NCBI GenBank assembly: GCA_003513015.1
Contig: DOTA01000046.1
Coordinates: 1 to 5,793, forward strand
Direction: 5' to 3'
Source of the DNA: Chloroflexota bacterium
GTDB lineage: Bacteria; Chloroflexota; Anaerolineae; Anaerolineales; UBA11858
DNA: 5,793 nt
Of the stretch, positions 1 to 5,199 are shown in pieces. The notes beneath the pieces were generated by a model. It did not search any database. It was not told the DNA's origin and saw only the letters and a program-made list of their open reading frames with translations. The position numbers were made by a program, and so were the translations under genes. Positions within the stretch are counted from its first letter, which is position 1. Every line of letters starts with the position of its first letter.

Positions 1-1949
1 TGGCCGCTCAGGATGATGCCGCCCAAGAAACCGCCCAGGGCTTCAACGCCGAGCATCAAGCCGATCATGATGGGGGTCGCGATGGACATGACCGCCAACG
101 GCACCAGTTCTTTTTGCGCTGAAGCGGTGGAAATGCCCACAACCTTAGCATAATCGGGATCGACTTTGCCTTCGAGCAAACCGGGGATGCGGAACTGGCG
201 GCGAACCTCCAGCACGACTTCGGTGGCCGCGCGGCTGACCGCTCGAATGGAGAGGGAACTGAACAACCAGGGTAAAGCACCCCCCAACAGGAAACCTACG
301 AACACGCCCGTGGAGGAAACCCGGATCGATTGCATTTCGGGCAGGCCCAGGGTGAGCTGTACGCGGCCCACATCGGTGATGTAGGAGGCAAACAAACTGA
401 CCGCTGCGATCACGGCCGAGGCAATCGCCACGCCTTTGGTGATGGCTTTGGTGGTGTTGCCCACAGCATCCAGATCGGCCATGATTTTCTGTGCGGCGAC
501 GGTTTCAGGGTCTGTGCGGCCATGCCAGGAGAGTTCGCCGATTCCGGCGGCATTATCAGAGATCGGGCCGTAGGCATCCATCGCCACGTTATTGCCGGTG
601 TGGCTGAGCATACCGATGCCGACCATGGCTACGGCATAGAGCACATAAATGGGGCCATCGCCTTGATACAACAGCATCGAGAGGATAAAGCTGATCACGA
701 TCACCACCAAGGCCCAAACCGTCGATTCCATGCCGACCGAGAGGCCGGAGAGGATCGTGGTAGCGGTGCCGGTTTTCATCGAGTCGATAATTTCTTGCAC
801 CGGTTTCTTGGTGTAGGAGGTGAAGTAGGAAGTCAAGGGATTGAAAGCCACAGCTAATCCAACGCCGATGGCGGTCAGGGCACCCAGGCGCCAATCATCC
901 GCATAGGTGGTGGCGAGAATGAAGGCCGTGAGCACAGTGATTACGCTGGAAACTTCATACGAGCGGAACATGGACTCTTCGGCATCATGGGCGCGCAAGA
1001 ATTTGATGGGAATATCTTCCCAAATCGGGACGGTGAAGGTGCCCACAATGGAACTGATCACCCCCACGCCGCGAATAATCAAGGGGTAGATGATCCAATA
1101 AAGATTACCAGTGATCCCTACCAGGGTCAGGCCTAAAATCAAGGCGGAGACGATGGTGACTTCGTAGCTTTCGAAGATGTCGGCCGCCATCCCGGCGCAG
1201 TCACCCACATTGTCACCGACCAGATCGGCGATCACGGCCGCGTTGCGGGGATCGTCTTCGGGCATATCTTGCTCGACTTTACCGACCAGGTCCGCGCCTA
1301 CATCGGCGGCTTTGGTGTAGATACCGCCGCCCACGCGCATGAAGAGGGCGATCAGCGTGCCGCCGAAGCCGAAGCCCAGCAGGGTATCAGGGGCAGCTTT
1401 ACCGAAGATGATGAAAATGATGGTGCCGCCCAACAGGCCGAGGCCATCGGTGAGCATGCCGGTGACGGTGCCGGAATAATAGGCAATTGAGAGGGCTTCG
1501 TTGAAGCTGCGGCGGGAAGCCGAAGCCACGCGCACGTTGGCCTGGATGGCCATGCGCATGCCCAATTGCCCAACAATCAGCGAAAAAGATGCACCCACAA
1601 TAAAGGCAACGGTGCGACCAACGGCAATAACCAAATTGGTGTTGTTGGGGAATTCTGCGATGGTTTCGGGATAAAGAGGAACCACGTAAGCGCTGAGGAA
1701 GAGGACCGCCATGAGCAAACCAATCATAGGCAAAATGGTTTTTAACTGGCGGCCCAGATAGCTATCAGCGCCGATGCGGATGGCATTCCAAACGCGCTGC
1801 ATTTCAGCATCACCCTTATCTTTTTTCATCACGATGCCTCTCAAAAACCAGGCATAGATCAGGCTGATGACAGCCGTGACCAAAACGAAAATGATCGCAA
1901 GCTGTTCGAAATCGTTTAGGCCGTGTCTTGCAAGTCCGAAAATGTTCAT
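1..1949 (-). CDS. hppA: K+-independent proton-pumping membrane pyrophosphatase (partial, C-terminus beyond left edge)
   Basis: This integral membrane enzyme hydrolyses PPi and uses the energy to export H+. The window holds 649 residues from the ATG, and the frame is open to the edge; about the last 50-150 residues of a usual 700-800 are missing. Signature motifs of the family are visible: the PPi/Mg-binding DVGADLVGKVE at residues 216-226, GDNVGD at 245-250 running into DCAGMAADIFESY, and DAYGPISDNA at 458-467. Many hydrophobic helices alternate with these polar motifs. In GNTTKAITKG, Lys501 and Thr504 occupy the positions that are Ala and Gly in K+-dependent enzymes. By established mutagenesis of the family, this predicts K+ independence and H+ rather than Na+ transport. 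The start is well set by a GGAGGT box (1953-1958) three bases upstream. A long structured leader precedes the gene. The late acidic and GDTVGD-type motifs lie outside the window. Confidence 0.96.
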   Translation of the reverse strand, partial: MNIFGLARHGLNDFEQLAIIFVLVTAVISLIYAWFLRGIVMKKDKGDAEMQRVWNAIRIGADSYLGRQLKTILPMIGLLMAVLFLSAYVVPLYPETIAEFPNNTNLVIAVGRTVAFIVGASFSLIVGQLGMRMAIQANVRVASASRRSFNEALSIAYYSGTVTGMLTDGLGLLGGTIIFIIFGKAAPDTLLGFGFGGTLIALFMRVGGGIYTKAADVGADLVGKVEQDMPEDDPRNAAVIADLVGDNVGDCAGMAADIFESYEVTIVSALILGLTLVGITGNLYWIIYPLIIRGVGVISSIVGTFTVPIWEDIPIKFLRAHDAEESMFRSYEVSSVITVLTAFILATTYADDWRLGALTAIGVGLAVAFNPLTSYFTSYTKKPVQEIIDSMKTGTATTILSGLSVGMESTVWALVVIVISFILSMLLYQGDGPIYVLYAVAMVGIGMLSHTGNNVAMDAYGPISDNAAGIGELSWHGRTDPETVAAQKIMADLDAVGNTTKAITKGVAIASAVIAAVSLFASYITDVGRVQLTLGLPEMQSIRVSSTGVFVGFLLGGALPWLFSSLSIRAVSRAATEVVLEVRRQFRIPGLLEGKVDPDYAKVVGISTASAQKELVPLAVMSIATPIMIGLMLGVEALGGFLGGIILSG

Positions 1950-1952
1950 AGT

Positions 1953-1958
1953 ACCTCC
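1953..1958 (-). promoter_or_regulatory. Ribosome binding site of hppA
   Basis: On the minus strand this reads GGAGGT followed by ACT and the ATG at 1949. It is a near-perfect Shine-Dalgarno and the only strong one in the window. It fixes the hppA start and lies about 40 nt after the terminator-like stem at 1998-2030. Confidence 0.85.
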
Positions 1959-1997
1959 AGAGAATTGTGAATTTGTTGAACAACAATAATATCAGAT

Positions 1998-2030
1998 AAA
2001 AAAGCCCGCATTTCGCAAACGGGCTTTTTT
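1998..2030 (-). terminator. Intrinsic-terminator-like hairpin T2 just upstream of hppA
   Basis: On the minus strand AAAAAAGCCCG pairs perfectly with CGGGCTTTTTT over 11 bp around an 11-nt loop, and the descending arm ends in six T. The A/T tracts make it symmetrical, so it could stop RNA polymerase from either side. It stands between the promoter at 2269-2297 and the hppA ribosome binding site, 48 nt before the ATG. It could end readthrough from the LysM gene, with hppA then started by a promoter I cannot see, or it could be an attenuator inside the hppA leader. The sequence alone does not decide between these. Confidence 0.8.
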
Positions 2031-2088
2031 AGGCTTATTCAATTTTTCAAAGAGCGAACCACGGAGTGAGATTTTGTAAATTTTTGGG

Positions 2089-2130
2089 AAAAAGCGCAGG
2101 CTGCCGGGCAGCATAAGCCGGCATCTGCGC
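2089..2130 (-). terminator. Second terminator-like hairpin T1 in the hppA leader
   Basis: On the minus strand GCGCAG (2125-2130) pairs with CTGCGC (2094-2099). Inside it, GCCGG (2118-2122) pairs with CCGGC (2103-2107), separated by a small internal loop (AT against AGC). Five T follow directly (2089-2093). A competing hairpin, GCATCT/AGATGC at 2121-2137, uses the same 5' arm bases and would be made first during transcription. The two folds exclude each other, as in attenuators. T1 may also simply be the first of two tandem terminators after the LysM gene. Confidence 0.5.
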
Positions 2131-2268
2131 GAGATGCTGGTCAAATCAACTTTCTGGTGGATTCCCCTAATCCCTATTTTTCGATGATTGATCTGTCTTT
2201 TGTGTTGCACGCAATAAACCGATTGAAAAATTCTTTACCCAAATAAGTTCATTTCGGATAAGAATTGA

Positions 2269-2297
2269 ATTATAAGGGAGAGCAGAATTGTCTACAA
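2269..2297 (-). promoter_or_regulatory. Sigma-70-type promoter upstream of hppA
   Basis: The minus strand carries TTGTAG (2292-2297), a spacer of exactly 17 nt, then a perfect TATAAT (2269-2274). It starts 48 nt downstream of the LysM stop codon and points at hppA, with a predicted start point near 2262. The -35 differs from TTGACA at two positions. It is the best-matching promoter in the window. Confidence 0.6.
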
Positions 2298-2305
2298 TCA
2301 GCCCC

Positions 2306-2333
2306 TGTCACGAATCGTTTGTGACATATGTCA
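2306..2333. promoter_or_regulatory. Overlapping inverted repeats above the hppA promoter (putative operator)
   Basis: TGTCAC (2306-2311) and GTGACA (2321-2326) form a perfect inverted repeat with a 9-nt spacer. The second arm also starts a perfect 12-bp palindrome, TGACATATGTCA (2322-2333). The region therefore holds three copies of a TGTCA half site in alternating orientation. It ends 9 nt upstream of the -35 box, where activators of sigma-70 promoters usually bind, and lies in the gap after the LysM stop. As RNA, the first repeat could also form a weak hairpin, but no T-tract follows it. The binding protein is unknown; a regulator of the Crp/Fnr type is only one possibility. Confidence 0.4.
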
Positions 2334-2344
2334 TTACAAGCAAT

Positions 2345-3217
2345 TTATTTGCGCATAAAAAAGGCCACGATCCCCAGGGCAATTCCAAGCACCAGTAAGC
2401 TAATGCCAACAATCGCCAGCAGCGGAGAGCGCCCCTGGCCGCTTTCCGGGATTACGGGAGCCTCAGCAATCGTCTCGGCGTTGAGTTGCGCGCCAAAATC
2501 CAAGAATTCCTGGTAGCCTGCCGCCAACGTGATCTGATAATTCAGGGAAGTGGTGGCATTATAGCCATCCGGCACGCCAACCGAAATATTGTAATCACCT
2601 TGCTCTAATTCCAATGAACACATCACAACTGAAAGACATTCTGCCTTCGTGCCTGGAATATCATAAATCCCCAGCGTCACATCTTCGTAACAGCGCGGCA
2701 CCAATCCCCCGCCTTCAGCCTGTGAAAGTGAAATCGTTCCTTGCCGGTTGCTGACACTGATAGCACTGCCACCCAAATCGAGTTCCGTATCTTGGCGGAA
2801 CGCATCACCATTTTGGTCATCAAAGACTGAAATACACAAAACACCTGTCCCCGTTTCTGGGGTAGGGGTGGGCAATCCAACCGTTGGGGTGGGAGCCGGG
2901 CCGGCCGTTGGCTGGATGTTGGATGGGCCGCCCAAGCCCAAGAGCAGGCGGTCACCCGGCGAAATGATGCTCGCTTCCACCAGATCGTTCAAACGGCGCA
3001 ATTCATCGAGTGAAATTCCGGTGATGGCGGAGATGCGCCAAAGCGTATCCCCTTCTTGAACGATATAAATGATGCGCCCATCTGGCCCGGGGGTGGGGGT
3101 GGCAATTGCGGTATATTGCGGCTCCGGGGCGGCTTGCGCCGGTATCACCAAGGCGGTTCCCAAAAACGAGAGCAAAATGCCCCCGATCAATAACCAAACA
3201 AGCGAAGATTTTTTCAT
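2345..3217 (-). CDS. Secreted, membrane-anchored LysM protein with SdrD_B-like domain
   Basis: This 290-residue protein is probably exported and held at the cell surface. It has a signal peptide at residues 1-29 (Lys-Lys, hydrophobic core, AQA cleavage site) and a Thr/Pro spacer. A LysM domain at about 49-93 carries the typical YIVQEGDTLWRIS start and the SPGDRLLLG end; LysM folds bind peptidoglycan or similar GlcNAc polymers. A second Pro/Thr linker spans 97-122. A beta-rich domain at about 126-245 opens with VFDDQNGDAFRQD, which resembles SdrD_B/Cna_B-type surface repeats; it holds four Cys (128, 176, 194, 200). A C-terminal helix (264-287) ends in Arg-Lys, with no LPxTG. The ATG is preferred because the signal peptide begins there, although no Shine-Dalgarno is visible. 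It has its own promoter-like box and is not obviously in an operon with its neighbours. The exact role is unknown. Confidence 0.88.
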   Translation of the reverse strand: MKKSSLVWLLIGGILLSFLGTALVIPAQAAPEPQYTAIATPTPGPDGRIIYIVQEGDTLWRISAITGISLDELRRLNDLVEASIISPGDRLLLGLGGPSNIQPTAGPAPTPTVGLPTPTPETGTGVLCISVFDDQNGDAFRQDTELDLGGSAISVSNRQGTISLSQAEGGGLVPRCYEDVTLGIYDIPGTKAECLSVVMCSLELEQGDYNISVGVPDGYNATTSLNYQITLAAGYQEFLDFGAQLNAETIAEAPVIPESGQGRSPLLAIVGISLLVLGIALGIVAFFMRK

Positions 3218-3227
3218 GATAATTCAA

Positions 3228-3256
3228 ATTATACCCTTCACGGCCACAAATTGAGC
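3228..3256 (-). promoter_or_regulatory. Promoter of the LysM gene, probably giving a near-leaderless mRNA
   Basis: A perfect TATAAT (3228-3233 on the minus strand) ends only 10 nt before the ATG at 3217. Transcription would begin about 4-5 nt upstream of the ATG, or at the ATG itself. There is no ribosome binding site, which fits leaderless translation. The -35 region (GCTCAA at 17-nt spacing) is poor and lies in the arm of an inverted repeat, so an activator or a different sigma factor may be involved. Confidence 0.45.
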
Positions 3257-3292
3257 TTTCTGCTTTATCATGAGCCTTAATTTGTGGCCGTG
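3239..3292. repeat. 14-bp perfect inverted repeat between the MFS and LysM genes
   Basis: CACGGCCACAAATT (3239-3252) is matched by its exact reverse complement AATTTGTGGCCGTG (3279-3292) across a 26-nt spacer. As RNA from the MFS gene it would form a long stable hairpin, and it lies 36 nt after the MFS stop codon. No T-tract follows, so it is not a standard intrinsic terminator; it could act as a 3' mRNA stabiliser, a dispersed palindromic repeat, or an operator, since one arm covers the LysM -35 region. The rest of the gap 3218-3327 shows nothing else. Confidence 0.75.
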
Positions 3293-3327
3293 GCATTCTA
3301 TACAAGAGATATGCGTTTTTGCGGCAT

Positions 3328-4482
3328 TTACGTTGATCCATGCTGCACTTGCCGCAAGGCCAGCAGCGCCAGCAAGTTAAAGACGACCGCCGCCCCTGCG
3401 CTGGTTCCCATCCCCAGGCTAAATAAGGGTGTAGCTACCAAAGCCCCCAAGGCTCGCCCTAAAGATAACCCCGAAAAATTGATCGCCATCACCGTCGAAC
3501 GCGCTTCTGGCAAAATTTCTGTCATCAAAGGAAGACTGCTCACCAGGGTAAACTCGAAAGTCAGATAGAACAAAAACAACCCCAGCAACGCCCCGGGCAG
3601 GGTTTGCCCTAAAAACGGAAAAGCCAGCGCGGCCAGGCTATTGCCAACCAGCCCAATCCCCACCGCGCGGGGCTTGCCCAACCGATCCACCCAAACCCCC
3701 ACAAACGACTCACCACTCAACTCTGCTAAACCAATTACAGCTGCCGTAGCCCCCAGCGCCGCAATTTGCAGCCCGAAAGAATCTTCCATCCAAACACCAA
3801 ATAAAAGATTGATAACTTCATTTGCTGCGCTGCAAAAAAGTCCCACGGCCAGCCCCGCCAATGCGACTCGCGAGCGCCGCACCTTTTGGAAGTTAGCCAG
3901 CAAAGTAGATTGTGGATCAACTGATTGCTGATCACGGGGGATCATCCCGTTAAGCAGCAGGATGGAGGCGGCCCCGAGGATGGTCAATAACCAGAAAGGT
4001 GACATCCAACCCCCGCGGGAGATCAGGAATCCCATGAGAGGGATTCCGCCAACGAAAGCCAGTGACCAACCTAATTCGGTGACCGCTAAAATTCGGCCGC
4101 GCTTCTCATAGGGCACCCGATCCCCCAGGTAAGCCTGCATAGGTGGATCGAAGATGTATTTTCCCAGGGTTGTCAGCACCAGCGCCCCCATAAAAGCCGG
4201 AAAGACCGGCCAGAAAACCACCAGCGCAGTACCGGAGGTAAACAAAGCCAGCCCTAAAAACATGGCAAATTTATGCCCGCGCCGATCGGCGAAAGCAGCC
4301 ATGAAAGGAGCAAACATCCCAATCACCGAACGGCCCGTAAGCGCCAGCGAAAGCGTGCTGAGTTCAACCCCCAAGCCGCGGCTGAATATCGGCAAAAACG
4401 GATACACCATCCGGTGCATGGTATTCACTACCGTACGAATGGCGGCAAAGGCAATCGCTTGAAAACGCAGTGAGCGGTTCAA
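3328..4482 (-). CDS. Major facilitator superfamily transporter
   Basis: This 384-residue inner-membrane protein is predicted to have 12 helices, the usual size for MFS. The loop after helix 2 carries the MFS motif A in the form ADRRGHKFA (65-73), and the equivalent in the second half is VDRLGKPRA (265-273), showing the two-fold repeat. A basic GDRVPYEKRGR stretch (120-130) before helix 5, then Gly/Pro-rich VGGIPLMG, resembles drug or sugar efflux families. The substrate cannot be told. The start is a TTG: a TAA lies two codons upstream in frame, and the next Met (22) would cut into helix 1. No ribosome binding site is seen. It follows the CcmC-like gene by 43 nt and is probably co-transcribed, with translation perhaps depending on that neighbour. 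Confidence 0.9.
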   Translation of the reverse strand: MNRSLRFQAIAFAAIRTVVNTMHRMVYPFLPIFSRGLGVELSTLSLALTGRSVIGMFAPFMAAFADRRGHKFAMFLGLALFTSGTALVVFWPVFPAFMGALVLTTLGKYIFDPPMQAYLGDRVPYEKRGRILAVTELGWSLAFVGGIPLMGFLISRGGWMSPFWLLTILGAASILLLNGMIPRDQQSVDPQSTLLANFQKVRRSRVALAGLAVGLFCSAANEVINLLFGVWMEDSFGLQIAALGATAAVIGLAELSGESFVGVWVDRLGKPRAVGIGLVGNSLAALAFPFLGQTLPGALLGLFLFYLTFEFTLVSSLPLMTEILPEARSTVMAINFSGLSLGRALGALVATPLFSLGMGTSAGAAVVFNLLALLALRQVQHGST

Positions 4483-4525
4483 TTGTTAGCTATTTACGCG
4501 GCAGAGATGTGATGAAAATGAGCCA

Positions 4526-5137
4526 TCATTCTGTCTTTGGCCCGCTGCCATCCATTTTTAGGAAGCCGCGCGCCATCTGAAAGGCAGCAAACAATAACAG
4601 CAGGGTCAGAGCACCAAAGAAAATCTGGATGCGCCCAAAATCCGAATCGAGCATGGGGCTGGGGGGGTGCATCACGTTTTCGGTGTTCGCCATCACTACA
4701 AACAAGGCGATCACATAGGCAATATTCCCCACTGAAGACCAGATCAACGGCAAAAAAGAAAGTCCTAATTGCAGCAGTAAGCCCGTAATCGAAAAAACCA
4801 GTGCGAAACGCCAGCGCGGTTCCGAGAGGAATAAACCGTTCCAGTTGGCTTGCATGGCCCACAGCGAAAGCGGCAAATAGGTGATCCAAAAAACCAAGCC
4901 GGTACGCCCCAAAGCACGCGACCAACGCTGCAAATTCTCGCGCCGCAGAAGCAGAGCGATCAACCCCACCAGCGCCGCGGCGATGAACGTGGCCAGCGAG
5001 GCCCAAACCCAAGCTCCATGCAAATAAACGATGCGGACGTTTGATCCCAAGGTGGCCTCGGGCGGGCTAACCAGGGTGATGGCGGCAACGGCGATGAAAC
5101 TCAAGGTAAACCAAAGCAGAGGAGATTTGTAATTCAT
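4526..5137 (-). CDS. Divergent CcmC-like cytochrome c assembly membrane protein
   Basis: This 203-residue protein has six hydrophobic helices (about 7-24, 41-64, 79-95, 109-131, 135-152, 169-189), the same layout as CcmC, which handles haem during cytochrome c maturation. RIVYLHGAWVW (35-45) matches the CcmC segment with the first haem-ligand His (here His40), and NVMHPPSP (154-161) matches the second (His157). Between helices 3 and 4, WNGLFLSEPR (99-108) aligns with the CcmC motif WGTWWVWDAR, but keeps only the first Trp, an acidic residue and the Arg. Haem handling is therefore uncertain. No ccmA, ccmB, ccmE or ccmF is next to it. I chose ATG at 5137, with a weak GGA upstream; a TTG at 5149 would add four residues. 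The alternative is an unrelated six-helix membrane protein. Confidence 0.75.
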   Translation of the reverse strand: MNYKSPLLWFTLSFIAVAAITLVSPPEATLGSNVRIVYLHGAWVWASLATFIAAALVGLIALLLRRENLQRWSRALGRTGLVFWITYLPLSLWAMQANWNGLFLSEPRWRFALVFSITGLLLQLGLSFLPLIWSSVGNIAYVIALFVVMANTENVMHPPSPMLDSDFGRIQIFFGALTLLLLFAAFQMARGFLKMDGSGPKTE

Positions 5138-5156
5138 GCGGGATTCCAAAATAAAA

Positions 5157-5182
5157 TAGGAGCACGATTTACCGTGCCCCTA
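5157..5182 (-). terminator. Palindrome after the mutase gene: weak terminator or dispersed repeat
   Basis: On the minus strand TAGGGGCACG pairs with CGTGCTCCTA over 10 positions with one G-U, around a 6-nt loop. The following TTTTATTTT is T-rich but interrupted. It lies 18 nt after the mutase stop, so it may end that transcript. From memory, similar GTAGGGGCACG...CGTGCCCCTAC palindromes are frequent between genes in Chloroflexota and some cyanobacteria; this is recall, not a search result. Confidence 0.55.
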
Positions 5183-5199
5183 CGAGATTGGACAATATT

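Larger units (their letters stand above)
1950..2262 (-). promoter_or_regulatory. Candidate structured 5' leader of hppA (gene-free region)
   Basis: If transcription starts about 7 nt after the TATAAT at 2269-2274, the hppA mRNA carries a leader of roughly 310 nt. It contains, in order, a hairpin at 2235-2261 (TTATCC-AAAT against ATTT-GGGTAA, one bulged G and one G-U pair), a small hairpin at 2159-2173 (GGATT/AATCC), the mutually exclusive hairpins at 2121-2137 and 2094-2130, and the terminator-like stem at 1998-2030. A short inverted repeat TTGTTG-N2-CAACAA lies at 1973-1986. I recognise no known riboswitch consensus. No convincing protein is encoded here: a 72-codon frame with a GTG start runs through the terminator and lacks a ribosome binding site. 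Confidence 0.45.

Noticed and set aside
330..857. 175-codon plus-strand frame rich in His, Gly and Asp
   Set aside because: It is antisense to hppA, whose conserved frame is intact here. The composition is what results from reading the hppA codons on the opposite strand.
1975..2015. A second hppA promoter between T2 and the ribosome binding site
   Set aside because: TATTAT on the minus strand could be a -10, but no -35 at 16-18 nt resembles the consensus. I did not call it, though it remains the main rival to the attenuator idea.
1992..2210. 72-codon minus-strand frame in the gap upstream of hppA
   Set aside because: It has a GTG start without a ribosome binding site, a basic low-complexity product, and it runs through both terminator-like stems. 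The region is better explained as regulatory.
2859..2911. G-rich runs on the plus strand, possible G-quadruplex
   Set aside because: There are runs of three or more G, but the loop between the third and fourth run is too long for the strict pattern. The runs are explained by Pro/Thr codons of the LysM linker on the other strand.
4494..5012. 172-codon minus-strand frame overlapping the CcmC-like gene
   Set aside because: It is a shifted frame of the same DNA. The CcmC-like frame has the membrane helices and motifs; this one has none.
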